This document shows, piece by piece, positions 7,898-17,315 of a DNA stretch of 64,000 nt. Under the pieces are notes generated by a model. The model did no database searches, was not told where the DNA came from, and was given only the letters and a program-made list of their open reading frames with translations. Numbering within the stretch: position 1 is the first letter of the stretch; every line of letters starts with the position of its first letter. The position numbers and the translations under genes are program-made. Source of the stretch: Pseudoneobacillus sp052180215 (lineage in GTDB: Bacteria; Bacillota; Bacilli; Bacillales; Cytobacillaceae); contig NZ_CP197471.1 of assembly GCF_052180215.1 (NCBI RefSeq), positions 1,026,001 to 1,090,000 of the forward strand. Reading direction: 5' to 3'.

Positions 7898-8818
7898 TTA
7901 AATTTTAGTAAAATCAAAATCTGGAAAAATGACGGGATGGTCTTGTACAGGTGCTGTACAGGAGATAGCTTCCTTTGTAAGTGGATGAGTAAATTCTAGT
8001 TTCGCAGCATGGAGCGCTTGTCTATTTACAGTAGCATTTCCACCATATAATGTATCTCCTAAAAGGGGGTGGCCGAGATGACTAAAATGTACACGGATTT
8101 GATGTGTTCTCCCTGTCTCTAGCCAGCACTTTACTAAAGACATATCTTTTGTGCGAAAAGCTTCTATTAATTGATAATGAGTAATGGCATCTTGACCAGT
8201 TGGTGAAACACGTCTTCTTGTTGCATGGTGGCGATCACGGCCAATGGGTGCATGGATCGTTCCTTTTTTGCTTTTTATCATTCCTTGAACTAAGGCAATA
8301 TAGGTCCTTTTTATTTGGCGTTGTTCTAGCATTTTGTCCAGGATAGCAGCAACAAGCGGATGTTTGGCAAAAAGGATAGCACCAGTTGTATCGCGATCTA
8401 AGCGATGTATATGTCTTACCCATGTAACCTGACCAGTTACTTGTAAATGATAAGCAACTCCGTTTAATAATGTATTCGTTTGTTCAGGTTCGTTAGGATG
8501 GGTGTCCAAATCAGCTGGTTTATTCACCACAATAATGTGGTCATCTTCATATAAAACGTCCACATCCATATAACTAGGTTCTACTTTATCTTCTAAATCT
8601 CCGAAAAAGTTAACGGAAACACGATCACCTTTATTTAATGGTTCATTCCAATTTGCTAGTATATGATTAACCAACACTCTTTTTTCCATCCTAAATAGGT
8701 GGGTTAATTTTTTGGGGGCACCCCATATTTCTTTAAATAGCATTTCAAGCGTTTGTCCTGCCCATTCCTGTTGTATTAAAAATTCCTGCCACGATCCCTG
8801 ACGTTTTGACTGAATCAT
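7898..8818 (-). CDS. yhcT: RluA-family pseudouridine synthase YhcT
   Basis: The 306-aa protein matches the RluA/RluD family, which isomerises uridine to pseudouridine in structured RNA. The catalytic motif is HRLDRDTTGAILFAK, with the nucleophilic Asp in HRLD at about residue 143; RTHQIRVHFSHLGHPLLGD (about 240-258) is the conserved C-terminal motif. An S4-like N-terminal segment covers about residues 15-75. Size and position agree with B. subtilis YhcT. The RNA target is unknown. It is preceded on the other strand by yhcU. Confidence 0.9.
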   Translation of the reverse strand: MIQSKRQGSWQEFLIQQEWAGQTLEMLFKEIWGAPKKLTHLFRMEKRVLVNHILANWNEPLNKGDRVSVNFFGDLEDKVEPSYMDVDVLYEDDHIIVVNKPADLDTHPNEPEQTNTLLNGVAYHLQVTGQVTWVRHIHRLDRDTTGAILFAKHPLVAAILDKMLEQRQIKRTYIALVQGMIKSKKGTIHAPIGRDRHHATRRRVSPTGQDAITHYQLIEAFRTKDMSLVKCWLETGRTHQIRVHFSHLGHPLLGDTLYGGNATVNRQALHAAKLEFTHPLTKEAISCTAPVQDHPVIFPDFDFTKI

Positions 8819-8957
8819 TTTACGGCTCCTTTATTAAACTTTTTTGACAACCTTCCCCAAAAATGTGGCTTAAATTACCACGCTCAAATCCTTGAGAAAT
8901 ATGGTATTCTTATTCTATATCATTCTCAGTTTAGAGGTATAAAGGGTGGTTTTTTAA

Positions 8958-9356
8958 GTGAAAGTTGTTTTTGCATCTACTCCGGAACAGGAGGAGAAAA
9001 TTAAAGAATTAATCGAACAATTTTATACAGATGTATTTCCTCTTTATTTTTCAGATGAAGAGATAAAAGAATTTAAGCGTTTACAAGTGTTACATACATC
9101 CGAAGAAACCTTTCATGACTTGGGAACACTTAAGGATGCCTATCAAGTAATTACTAGTCTACAAACATTATGCCACATATTAGAAGGAAATCATTTAAAT
9201 TCGAAATATGATTTGCTTTTTGACAAAAATGCGGAGACATTAAATGAGTTTGGATTATCTTTTCCCTTTCGATTCGAAAACTTTGCTTTCTCGAAAAATA
9301 TAAAAGCGGAAAACCTAAGTATGTACTCAAGACCGGATAATGAAATGTTAGTTTGA
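8958..9356 (+). CDS. yhcU: YhcU-family protein (unknown function)
   Basis: This 132-aa soluble protein starts with GTG and is followed 1 nt later by a terminator. Length and neighbourhood (divergent from yhcT) match B. subtilis YhcU, a family of unknown function (DUF5365 in my recollection). It is acidic in the first half (EQEEKIKELIEQFY) and has no signal peptide, membrane segment or recognisable catalytic motif. Function cannot be inferred. Confidence 0.8.
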   Translation: MKVVFASTPEQEEKIKELIEQFYTDVFPLYFSDEEIKEFKRLQVLHTSEETFHDLGTLKDAYQVITSLQTLCHILEGNHLNSKYDLLFDKNAETLNEFGLSFPFRFENFAFSKNIKAENLSMYSRPDNEMLV

Positions 9357-9388
9357 AAAAACACGCCAAGTTAATGGCGTGTTTTTTT
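9357..9388 (+). terminator. Terminator of yhcU
   Basis: ACACGCCA and TGGCGTGT pair around a 6-nt loop and are followed by seven T residues. Confidence 0.88.
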
Positions 9389-9574
9389 ATGGCTATTATT
9401 TTGGCTGTTTTTGTATAAATTGTGTTTTTGGTAAAAATCCTAAAAGCCGGATTTTTACATCTTTTATTAAAAAGTGAGCAGCTCTTTTCTTGATTTTTAT
9501 ACGAGTTTTAACATTTTACACTGAGAAATCCCTTTTAATAAATCAGAAAAGCAACAAAGTCTTAGAAAAGAGCC

Positions 9575-10048
9575 TTATTCTTTCACATTTTCCTCGAACC
9601 ATTGTTTAAAGGTTGCTTCCTCACGGTAACCGTCTATTCTAGCTACTTCTTTTCCATCTTCATATCGTACAAGGGTAGGAGTTCCTTCAATTCCATATTG
9701 ATCCCAGCCTGCTTCAAACTCTAAAAGATTAAATTGAACCACATCAATTCCCATTTTCTCAGCAAGAGGCATTAATATTGGTGTTGTTCTTTTACAATGT
9801 GGACAGTTAGAAGCAAAGAAATATACAGTTAAATCTTCCTTGTTCTGTAACTTTGTTTCAAGTTCATCCGGAAGGATAATGTTTTGATAGTTAGGGTCGT
9901 CTAATTGGTCAATGGTTTCTTGATGAAGGTCATTTGTTTTATAAGGATTTCCTTCACTTAGTTTGTCCTTGTTTTGAACATTATTTATAACGGCCACTCC
10001 TGCAAATAGGGCGATAATAATTACGAGGAATATCACTATTTTTTTCAT
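9575..10048 (-). CDS. Membrane-anchored thioredoxin-like protein with CPHC motif
   Basis: The 157-aa protein has an N-terminal signal-anchor (KKIVIFLVIIIALFAGVAV) and an extracytoplasmic thioredoxin fold. The active site is CPHC (C82, C85), and the cis-proline is P124 in GTPT. CPHC is the DsbA-type pair, so it may act as an oxidase or isomerase re-oxidised by BdbC, encoded 2 nt upstream. It is much shorter than BdbD (222 aa) and lacks the DsbA helical insertion, so it is not simply BdbD. The frame is open further upstream to 10147, but the ATG at 10048 has AAAGGAC at a proper distance and starts the signal-anchor. Confidence 0.85.
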   Translation of the reverse strand: MKKIVIFLVIIIALFAGVAVINNVQNKDKLSEGNPYKTNDLHQETIDQLDDPNYQNIILPDELETKLQNKEDLTVYFFASNCPHCKRTTPILMPLAEKMGIDVVQFNLLEFEAGWDQYGIEGTPTLVRYEDGKEVARIDGYREEATFKQWFEENVKE

Positions 10049-10050
10049 TC

Positions 10051-10473
10051 TTATTGTCCTTTCTTTTTCCAAATCATGAAGCTGCAAATAAAAATAATTA
10101 TAAATGCTATAAGAGCTAAGAACGGAATGGTTACAAATCCAAACCAATTAATGTATTGGCCTGTGCACGGTACTCTACCACATGTAGGAGCTGTTTCTGC
10201 AAAAAAGCTAACCTTTTGAAGGAGAACGTGATAGAATGAGATTCCGCCGCCAATCGCGGATAAAACCATGGAATATAAAGAGATTTTGTAATCCTTTTTA
10301 ATGACTGCAATCCCTAGTATCCCTACCATAGGGTACATAAGAATTCGTTGGTACCAACATAGTAAACAAGGTTCATATTGACGAATTTCTGAAAAATAAA
10401 GGCTTCCAAACATAGCAATTACAGACGCAGCCCAAGCGGTAAACAATAACGTTTCCTTCTTTTTTTCGTTCAT
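10051..10473 (-). CDS. bdbC: Disulfide bond formation protein BdbC (DsbB-like)
   Basis: The 140-aa protein has four membrane segments and two cysteine pairs typical of DsbB/BdbC: C36-x2-C39 in EPCLLCWYQR and C98/C103 in APTCGRVPCTGQ. These pass electrons from an extracytoplasmic thiol oxidase to quinone. It is translated just ahead of the thioredoxin-like partner (2-nt gap), so the two should work as a redox pair, e.g. in folding of exported proteins or competence factors. The 286-nt region between it and pgcA shows no clear element. Confidence 0.92.
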   Translation of the reverse strand: MNEKKKETLLFTAWAASVIAMFGSLYFSEIRQYEPCLLCWYQRILMYPMVGILGIAVIKKDYKISLYSMVLSAIGGGISFYHVLLQKVSFFAETAPTCGRVPCTGQYINWFGFVTIPFLALIAFIIIFICSFMIWKKKGQ

Positions 10474-10759
10474 ATTAAGCTCCTTATTCTCTCAATCTAA
10501 TATCTCTTAACATATTCTATCTTAAGGGAAAATTGAAAATATCTCAAATTAGAGACTTCGACAAAAAACATGTATGAGTGAAGCCGTTTTAGCATATTTA
10601 TAAAATTGGTTTTTAAAGGTATGATGTTAAAGGAAGATTTTAAACAATTCCTTTGGAGCTATCCTCGTTATTTGTCATAATTCGACGTTTAATATTTAGA
10701 GGAAGATGATGATTTAAAGCGAAATTAAAGAAGTATTACTGATTGGAGGGATTCTATAA

Positions 10760-12499
10760 ATGGAATGGAAAAATAAGGCTGAGAATTGGTTGCAGTATAA
10801 GCAACTAGAAGCCGATTTATTAGAACAACTTAATCAAATCCGAACAGATGAAAAAGCGTTAGAAGAGGCTTTTTATAAAAACCTTGAGTTTGGAACAGGC
10901 GGCATGCGCGGAGAAATTGGTGTCGGAACAAACCGCATGAATACATATACCATTCGAAAGGCATCATCAGGTCTTGCTTCATACATAGAGTCAAAAGGGG
11001 AAGAGGCGAAAGCACGTGGCGTGGCTATTGCTTATGACTCCAGACATAAATCGAAAGAGTTTGCTTTAGAAACTGCCAAAACCTTTGCTTCTAGAGGAAT
11101 AAAAGCATTTTTGTTTCAGGAATTACGTCCGACTCCTGAGCTTTCTTTTGCCATTCGTTATTTGAATGCTTATTCAGGAGTCGTCATTACCGCAAGTCAT
11201 AACCCTCCGGAATATAATGGCTATAAGGTATATGGACCAGATGGTGCTCAGTTGCCTCCAGAGGCTGCTGATATTGTCATCAATTATATTGAGAACATTG
11301 AAGACGAATTAGTACTTGAAGTTCAAAATGAAAAAGAACTGATTAACCAGGGACTCATTCAAATGGTTGGAGATGAAATAGACAGAGCCTATCAGGAAAA
11401 ACTTTTAACTATTTCTGAAAATCCACAGCTTTCTACTAAAACAGATATTAAGGTTGTTTTTACTCCGTTACATGGAACAGCCAATAAACCTGCTAGAGAG
11501 GCACTAAAGGCTTTAGGGTACAAACATGTACATGTAGTAGCAGAACAGGAATTACCAGACCCTCAGTTTTCAACGGTAAAAAGCCCGAATCCAGAAGAGC
11601 ATGCAGCATTTGAATTAGCTATTCGAGATGGTAATCACTTAGGAGCTGATATACTTATCGCAACAGACCCTGATGCGGACAGGCTGGGGATTGCGGTGAA
11701 AAATCATGAAGGAGAATATGTTGTCCTAACTGGAAACCAAACCGGTGCCCTATTATTAGACTATATTCTATCTCAAAAAGAGGAAAAAGGGACTCTTCCG
11801 AAAAATGGGATTGTTTTTAAAACAATCGTCACCTCCGAGCTAGGTCGTAAAATCGCCTCTTCCTTCCAAATCAAAACGGAAGATGTGTTAACAGGATTTA
11901 AGTTTATTGCAGAAAAAATAGAACAGTATCAATCTTCTAGGGAATATACCTTTTTGTTCGGGTATGAAGAAAGCTACGGTTATTTAATCGGTGATTTTGC
12001 TCGTGATAAAGATGCCATACAAGCCACTCTTCTTGCAACGGAAGTTTGCGCCTATTACCAAAACATGGGGATAACCGTTTATGAAGGATTAATGAACATA
12101 TATAAAAAGTATGGCTATTATCTTGAAGGACTTCGCTCACTCACCTTGAAAGGAAAAGAAGGAGCGGAAACCATTCAAGCTATCTTAACTTCATTCCGAA
12201 ATGAAAACTTAAAAAAGCTTGGCTCATTTAATATTGTAGCTGCAGAAGATTACTTAACAAGTAAGCGTGAAACTTCGAAAGGGACAGAAGATATTCTGCT
12301 TCCAAAATCTAACGTGTTAAAATACATTTTTGAAGATGGTTCATGGATATGTTTAAGACCATCTGGAACAGAACCAAAAGTAAAGTTTTATTTCGGTGTT
12401 AATGGAGAAAATATGGAAGAAACTAAACAAAAGCTTACGGAACTGGAACAAGTATTTATGGATCTTGTAGATCAAAAGCTAAAGCTTGTTTCAGCATAG
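10760..12499 (+). CDS. pgcA: Phosphoglucomutase / phosphomannomutase PgcA (YhxB)
   Basis: The 579-aa protein is an alpha-D-phosphohexomutase interconverting glucose 1- and 6-phosphate, feeding UDP-glucose for glycolipid and teichoic acid glucosylation. The active serine lies in TASHNPPEYNGYK (S146), the metal loop is DPDADR (about 305-310), and the phosphate-binding loop near the C terminus is RPSGTEPK. The start is set by GGAGGGATTCTATAAATG. Position just before yhcYZ matches B. subtilis yhxB (pgcA). The SDR gene follows 49 nt later and may be cotranscribed. Confidence 0.95.
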   Translation: MEWKNKAENWLQYKQLEADLLEQLNQIRTDEKALEEAFYKNLEFGTGGMRGEIGVGTNRMNTYTIRKASSGLASYIESKGEEAKARGVAIAYDSRHKSKEFALETAKTFASRGIKAFLFQELRPTPELSFAIRYLNAYSGVVITASHNPPEYNGYKVYGPDGAQLPPEAADIVINYIENIEDELVLEVQNEKELINQGLIQMVGDEIDRAYQEKLLTISENPQLSTKTDIKVVFTPLHGTANKPAREALKALGYKHVHVVAEQELPDPQFSTVKSPNPEEHAAFELAIRDGNHLGADILIATDPDADRLGIAVKNHEGEYVVLTGNQTGALLLDYILSQKEEKGTLPKNGIVFKTIVTSELGRKIASSFQIKTEDVLTGFKFIAEKIEQYQSSREYTFLFGYEESYGYLIGDFARDKDAIQATLLATEVCAYYQNMGITVYEGLMNIYKKYGYYLEGLRSLTLKGKEGAETIQAILTSFRNENLKKLGSFNIVAAEDYLTSKRETSKGTEDILLPKSNVLKYIFEDGSWICLRPSGTEPKVKFYFGVNGENMEETKQKLTELEQVFMDLVDQKLKLVSA

Positions 12500-12548
12500 T
12501 GAAGAATTCGTACACCATGATGATTCAACAAGAAAGGAAGTTTTTTAT

Positions 12549-13271
12549 ATGGTAAAAGATCAAGTATCAATTGTAACTGGAGCATCACGTGGGATAGGTA
12601 AGGAAATTGCTTTGAAGCTAGCTGAACAAGGTGCAAAATTGACGCTTGTAGGCAGCTCAGAAGAAATTCATCAATCTGCAAAGGATTTAAATGAACAAGG
12701 CTTTACTGAGGTTATGGCCGTTCAGGCTGATGTAGCGAATGAAGAAGATATGAAGAAAGTAATCAATGCTACACTTGATAAGTATGGAAAAATTGATATT
12801 TTAGTAAATAATGCAGGTATTGGTTTCTTTAAATTAACAGAAGATGTTACGGTGGAAGAATGGAGTAAACTTTTCGAGGTAAATGTTCAAGGTGTTTTTA
12901 TTGCAGCTAAGGCGGTGCTTCCGCATATGAAGGAACGAAAAACAGGTACCATAATCACGATTTCATCAGATGTCGGTCGTTATACGATACCTAATGGTGC
13001 AGCCTATACTGCATCTAAATATGCGGTTCAAGGCTTTTCTGGATCTCTTGCCCAAGAAGTACGTGAATATGGAATCCGTGTTGGAACCATTAATCCAGGT
13101 ATGGTTGACACCTACTTTGCCAACTCAACACAAGGATTACCCGAAAAACATGATTGGTTAAAGGTCGAAGATATCGCTAACGCAGTAGTATATATGGCTT
13201 CCGCTCCAAAACATATGTTAATCGATGAAATTGTGCTTCATCCATTAGTTCAAAATTATCCTATTGCTTAA
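12549..13271 (+). CDS. Short-chain dehydrogenase/reductase (SDR), FabG-like
   Basis: The 240-aa protein is a classical SDR: the NAD(P) loop is TGASRGIG (residues 12-19), NNAG (about 87-90) stabilises the core, and the catalytic set is Ser in ISSDVG with YTASK (Y-x-x-x-K). The substrate cannot be inferred. The frame extends upstream into pgcA, but GAAGGAAG before the ATG at 12549 and the typical N terminus (MVKDQVSIVTGA) fix the start. It is inserted between pgcA and yhcY relative to the B. subtilis order. Confidence 0.9.
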   Translation: MVKDQVSIVTGASRGIGKEIALKLAEQGAKLTLVGSSEEIHQSAKDLNEQGFTEVMAVQADVANEEDMKKVINATLDKYGKIDILVNNAGIGFFKLTEDVTVEEWSKLFEVNVQGVFIAAKAVLPHMKERKTGTIITISSDVGRYTIPNGAAYTASKYAVQGFSGSLAQEVREYGIRVGTINPGMVDTYFANSTQGLPEKHDWLKVEDIANAVVYMASAPKHMLIDEIVLHPLVQNYPIA

Positions 13272-13277
13272 TCATCT

Positions 13278-13315
13278 AAAACCTGAGAGCAGAAATGGCT
13301 CTTAGGATTTTTTTT
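13278..13315 (+). terminator. Terminator after the SDR gene
   Basis: An imperfect stem (AAACCTGAGAGC with GGCTCTTAGGATTT) is followed by a T-run. Confidence 0.7.
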
Positions 13316-13418
13316 ATCTTTAAGACTTTAGTCTTATATATGTTTCATTCTTTTTTATAAGGTAGAATTTTTTGAAAAAAGATATAATAGAGAAAACTGA
13401 ATTTTCGGGAGTGAAATA

Positions 13419-14537
13419 ATGGTAGAGGAGAAACACCATTCTGAGCATCTCATACTTAAAGAAATAGCCGAATTGTTAAATAAAGAAACAAAGGTCAACG
13501 AAGTTCTTCCGTCTGTTTTGAAAAAATTACTTCAAGTGACTGGTATGGAAACGGGTTGGATTTTTTTAGTGGATGAAAAGGGTCATTATGAATTGGCGGC
13601 TAAAGAAAACTTGCCACCTGCCTTATCGAGTCAAGATTGCTCCTTGATGTGTAAAGGAGATTGTTGGTGTCTTGATCGTTATAATGATGGTCGATTAGAA
13701 AAGGCAACGAACATCATCGAATGTAAACGGATTGAAGATGCGATTGAACATAATTGGGGTGAAACCCAAGGAATGACCCACCACGCCTCTGTTCCACTCC
13801 GAGCAGGAAGTGAAAAGTTTGGTGTTTTAAATGTCGGTTCACGAAATAAGACCCATTTCCATGCTGACGAGCTAGACCTTTTAGAATCGATTGCCTTCCA
13901 AATTGGAACAGCACTTAAAAGAATGAAATTAATTCAAAAGGAACAGGACATTGCTTTAACAGAAGAACGAAACCGTTTAGCTCGTGATTTGCATGATTCG
14001 GTTAATCAAATATTATTTTCATTGAGCTTAACCGCGAGTGGTGGACGTGAAATGTCTGATCATCCTGAAGTAAAGGAAACTTTTTCCTATATACAAGATT
14101 TAGCTCAGGAAGCTCTAACTGAAATGAGAGCACTGATTTGGCAATTAAGACCACAAGGATTAGAAAATGGAGTAGTATCTGCACTATGCAGTTATGGAAA
14201 TATGCTTGGGTTGAAAGTTAAGACCGAAGTTAAGGGAGTGCTATCCCTACCGGGGCGTGTGGAAGAAGCGGTCTGGAGAATTGGGCAAGAAGCGCTTGCT
14301 AATTGTAAAAAACATTCACAACAAACTGAGGTAAAAATACAGTTTAAATCAGATAAGAATGTATTTATCATGTCGATTGAAGACAGTGGCTGCGGATTTT
14401 ATTATGATAAAAATCAAGAATTGCCATCTCTAGGTTTAAAAAGTATGAAGGAACGGACGGAAGCCATAAAAGGAACTTTTGACATAAAGAGTAAACCAGG
14501 AAAGGGTACTAAGATAAAAATTAAAGTGCCAATTTAA
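13419..14537 (+). CDS. yhcY: Sensor histidine kinase YhcY with cysteine-rich GAF domain
   Basis: The 372-aa soluble kinase has an N-terminal GAF domain (about 20-170), a HisKA_3 dimerisation helix with the phospho-accepting His (H192 in ARDLHDSVNQ), and a HATPase_c domain (about 275-372). It lacks membrane segments. Five cysteines cluster in the GAF domain: C74, C78, C82, C84 and C102. The Staphylococcus aureus homologue AirS (YhcS) carries a redox-active Fe-S cluster on a similar Cys-rich GAF motif, so an oxygen or redox sensing role is inferred. It is encoded 16 nt ahead of its response regulator. Confidence 0.92.
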   Translation: MVEEKHHSEHLILKEIAELLNKETKVNEVLPSVLKKLLQVTGMETGWIFLVDEKGHYELAAKENLPPALSSQDCSLMCKGDCWCLDRYNDGRLEKATNIIECKRIEDAIEHNWGETQGMTHHASVPLRAGSEKFGVLNVGSRNKTHFHADELDLLESIAFQIGTALKRMKLIQKEQDIALTEERNRLARDLHDSVNQILFSLSLTASGGREMSDHPEVKETFSYIQDLAQEALTEMRALIWQLRPQGLENGVVSALCSYGNMLGLKVKTEVKGVLSLPGRVEEAVWRIGQEALANCKKHSQQTEVKIQFKSDKNVFIMSIEDSGCGFYYDKNQELPSLGLKSMKERTEAIKGTFDIKSKPGKGTKIKIKVPI

Positions 14538-14553
14538 ACGGGGTGAATAGGTA

Positions 14554-15198
14554 ATGACGATTAAAATATTAATCGCAGATGATCATCATGTTGTGAGACG
14601 TGGTCTCATCTTTTTCTTAAAAACGCAGAAAGATATTGAGGTAATTGGGGAAGCGAAAAATGGACAAGAAGCACTTGAAATGACGAAAACTTTAAATCCA
14701 GACCTCGTTTTAATGGATCTAGATATGCCGATAATGGACGGAATTGAAGCAACAAAACAAATCAAAGCCATATTACCCAATATGAAAATTATGATTCTGA
14801 CCAGTTTTTCTGATCAAGACCATGTGATTCCTGCCATTGAAGCTGGTGCTTCAGGTTATCAACTAAAGGATATCGAGCCAGATGAACTAGTTCGCACAAT
14901 TAAAAGAATGCTTGCAGGTGAAAACCAATTACATCCTAAAGCAACAACCCATTTATTATCTCATTTAACTAATAAAAATCGTGAAATAAAACAGCCAATT
15001 GATGATTTAACGAAAAGAGAATTAGATGTATTGTTAGAAATTGCAAAAGGAAAAAGTAATAAGGAGATTGCTTCTTCTCTGTTTATTACGGAAAAGACAG
15101 TTAAAACACATGTGTCCAATGTCCTAGCTAAATTAAATTTACAGGACCGTACTCAAGCAGCTCTTTTTGCTGTAAAAAACGGATTAATGGAAAACTAA
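14554..15198 (+). CDS. yhcZ: NarL/LuxR-type response regulator YhcZ
   Basis: The 214-aa protein has a receiver domain with acidic pair D9-D10, phospho-acceptor D55 (LVLMDLDMP), a conserved Thr in LTSFSD and a Lys in QLKD. The C-terminal HTH of the LuxR class (about 148-210) includes LTKRELDVLLEIAKGKSNKE. It should be the partner of YhcY; the same pair is AirR/AirS in staphylococci. The target genes cannot be read from the sequence. It is followed by a strong terminator, so yhcYZ appear to form a two-gene operon. Confidence 0.94.
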   Translation: MTIKILIADDHHVVRRGLIFFLKTQKDIEVIGEAKNGQEALEMTKTLNPDLVLMDLDMPIMDGIEATKQIKAILPNMKIMILTSFSDQDHVIPAIEAGASGYQLKDIEPDELVRTIKRMLAGENQLHPKATTHLLSHLTNKNREIKQPIDDLTKRELDVLLEIAKGKSNKEIASSLFITEKTVKTHVSNVLAKLNLQDRTQAALFAVKNGLMEN

Positions 15199-15205
15199 AA
15201 ATGAT

Positions 15206-15246
15206 AAAACAGGCAAGGTCATCGTAACCTTGCCTGTTTTATTTTT
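15206..15246 (+). terminator. Terminator of yhcYZ
   Basis: AAAACAGGCAAGGT pairs perfectly with ACCTTGCCTGTTTT around a 7-nt loop, followed by a T-rich tail. Confidence 0.9.
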
Positions 15247-15481
15247 GCTTAAGAAAATGTGTAAACTCACGCTTGGAGAACTTCCTAGAAATCGAGCAAC
15301 CTGAAGTGGGAGTCAACACTACTTATTTTATGTGAACAACCTATTTCTACAACTAAAGTCTGAGAAAAAGTTCTAAAAACCTCTAGCTAATAGAGTAGAC
15401 AATATCAAGCGTTTCTACGATTTAGAGTTTTCTTTCTTTTCCTATAATAAACATATACAAATCATAAGGAGCGAATGAAAA

Positions 15482-16015
15482 ATGAAAATATTAATGATAA
15501 ATGGAAGTCCTCGCAGAAACGGCAGAACAGGTATTGCTACAAGAAGTATTGCAAGACAATATGGGGTTGATGTAATTGACTTAAGCGGTGAAGATGCAGT
15601 TCCTTTATATACAGGTGAGGATGAGCAAGAACAACTAGAAAGTGTTCAAAAATTAAGTCAAAAAGTTAAAGAGGCAGACGGAATTATTTTAGCATCACCT
15701 GAGTATCACAATGGGATGAGCGGAGTTTTAAAAAATGCTTTAGATTTCTTAGGTAGTGATCATTTTCAGCATAAACCAGTAGCTCTACTTGCCGTAGCTG
15801 GCGGTGGAAAAGGTGGAATAAATGCTTTAAATAATATGAGAACAGTGATGAGAGGGTTATATGCAAATACCATTCCGAGACAACTTGTTTTAGACCCTAT
15901 CTGTTTTGAGTATCAACAAGATAGTATTAAACAGGATTCCATGAAAATGGTTGATGCTCTTATTAGTGAATTAAAGTTGTATACGAAAAGTTATCTTGTT
16001 TTGAAGGAGGAGTAG
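15482..16015 (+). CDS. azr: NADPH-dependent FMN reductase / azoreductase (YhdA)
   Basis: The 177-aa flavodoxin-like protein has the FMN phosphate loop GSPRRNGRTG (residues 8-17) and the SPEYHNGMSGVLKNALD segment (about 71-87) characteristic of the NADPH-dependent FMN reductase family. Its B. subtilis counterpart YhdA/Azr reduces azo compounds and quinones and follows yhcZ in the same order. The start is set by AAGGAGCGAATGAAAAATG. The following MFS gene begins 3 nt after the stop, with its ribosome site inside the azr 3' end, so they are cotranscribed. The 283-nt upstream gap has no identifiable element apart from a TATAAT-like hexamer at about 15441. Confidence 0.9.
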   Translation: MKILMINGSPRRNGRTGIATRSIARQYGVDVIDLSGEDAVPLYTGEDEQEQLESVQKLSQKVKEADGIILASPEYHNGMSGVLKNALDFLGSDHFQHKPVALLAVAGGGKGGINALNNMRTVMRGLYANTIPRQLVLDPICFEYQQDSIKQDSMKMVDALISELKLYTKSYLVLKEE

Positions 16016-16018
16016 TTT

Positions 16019-17266
16019 ATGAGTGAATTATATAAAGACCGACGTTTTTATCTAATCATTGCAGCCAATATTCTTTCCTCCATTGGTTCAGGAATTACGA
16101 TGATCGCTATCCCCTGGCTCTTAGTTTCAAAAGGTGATGGCGCCACTCTGTATGGTTATGCCACTATCGTGATGACCATAATAAATTTTCTAAGCGCACC
16201 ATTTATTGGTCAACTAGTAGATCGTGTTTCAAGAAAAAAATTATTAATGTTAGGTGAAACAGTGGGATTTTTTATGGTGCTACTATTTGCCATTAGTGGA
16301 TTTCTAGGAATTGAATATTCAACTTGGCATTATATGTTACTGTATGGAACAGGAAGCTTTTACTATAATCTTTTCTATCCAGGAATGTTTGCACTAACGC
16401 AAGAGATCTTTCCTAAGAGCGTCTATAAAGCTTTGAATGGGGCAATGGAAATTCAAGGTCAGTTATCAAGTGTGATTGCAGGTGCAGTAGCTGCCCTTCT
16501 TCTAGGAAAAATAAACTTAGAATGGATTCTATTGTTTGATGCGGTCACATATATAAGTGCATGTATTTTCTTTTGGCTTATTCCTTATGCGCAAAGAAAA
16601 TTAGACATGAAAAAGGGAGATTCTTTTTGGATGAAATTAACGGAAGGTTTTCGTTACATGAGGTTACGTCCAAAATTATTTTTCTTTTTAATCGCATCTT
16701 TTATGCCTTTTATCGGGGTTATGGTAACGAATTATTTATTTCCTGTTTATTTAGTGAATGTATTAAAGGTTGAAGGTTCTATTTATGGAGCCCAAAGTAT
16801 GGTTTATGGGATTGGAGCAGTACTAGCAGGAATCATGATTCCTTTTCTCGCAGCCAAGCTTGGCAATGAAAATTCCATTATGTTAACTACTTTTGTCTAT
16901 ACAATCGCAATCAGTATTATTATTTTTACAAAAGCTGTTCCAATCTATTTGGTGCTAATCGCTCTTTTGGCCTTTGGAAATGCGGGCACTCGTGTGGCAC
17001 GTAATTCTTTTTTAATGGACCACATACCAAACCAAATTGTCGGTCGTGTCGACAGTTTATTCCGTACGATAGGTTTGGCTATTCGAATTTTATTACTATC
17101 GCTATTCACTTATATAAATTCGCAATTTCAAACCCAATATAGTTTTTACCTTTTAGCTGTTTTACTATTGATTGCTTTAACGGTTGTGATACTAACAAAA
17201 AAACCATCAAATAAAAAAATAAAAGAAAGAAAATGGAAAGAAATCGGGCAAAGTGAAAAGGCTTGA
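16019..17266 (+). CDS. MFS transporter (drug-efflux type)
   Basis: The 415-aa protein has about 12 membrane segments and the MFS loop motif QLVDRVSRKKLL (about 63-74). It resembles macrolide-efflux (MFS_3) carriers; substrate unknown. It is tightly coupled to azr (3-nt gap, GAAGGAGGAG ribosome site overlapping the azr end), suggesting export of compounds processed by, or toxic with, the reductase. This coupling is absent from the B. subtilis azr locus as I recall it. The terminator overlaps its last codons. Confidence 0.88.
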   Translation: MSELYKDRRFYLIIAANILSSIGSGITMIAIPWLLVSKGDGATLYGYATIVMTIINFLSAPFIGQLVDRVSRKKLLMLGETVGFFMVLLFAISGFLGIEYSTWHYMLLYGTGSFYYNLFYPGMFALTQEIFPKSVYKALNGAMEIQGQLSSVIAGAVAALLLGKINLEWILLFDAVTYISACIFFWLIPYAQRKLDMKKGDSFWMKLTEGFRYMRLRPKLFFFLIASFMPFIGVMVTNYLFPVYLVNVLKVEGSIYGAQSMVYGIGAVLAGIMIPFLAAKLGNENSIMLTTFVYTIAISIIIFTKAVPIYLVLIALLAFGNAGTRVARNSFLMDHIPNQIVGRVDSLFRTIGLAIRILLLSLFTYINSQFQTQYSFYLLAVLLLIALTVVILTKKPSNKKIKERKWKEIGQSEKA

Positions 17267-17306
17267 ATCAAAAGGGGTTAACCTTTTGGTTCAAGCCTTT
17301 TCTTTT
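17256..17306. terminator. Bidirectional terminator between the MFS gene and yhdB
   Basis: A ~19-bp stem with one mismatch (AAAAGGCTTGAATCAAAAGG and its complement) has a short loop. It starts inside the MFS 3' end and serves both convergent genes. Confidence 0.85.
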
Positions 17307-17315
17307 GGGTGGAAT

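Noticed and set aside
9480..9573. 10-bp inverted repeat (GCTCTTTTCT and AGAAAAGAGC) downstream of the thioredoxin-like gene
   Set aside because: The arms are about 70 nt apart and do not form a convincing terminator; likely chance or weak processing structure.
10619..10680. Short frame MMLKEDFKQFLW between bdbC and pgcA
   Set aside because: The possible ribosome site is directly adjacent to the ATG, so translation is unlikely, and there is no other support.
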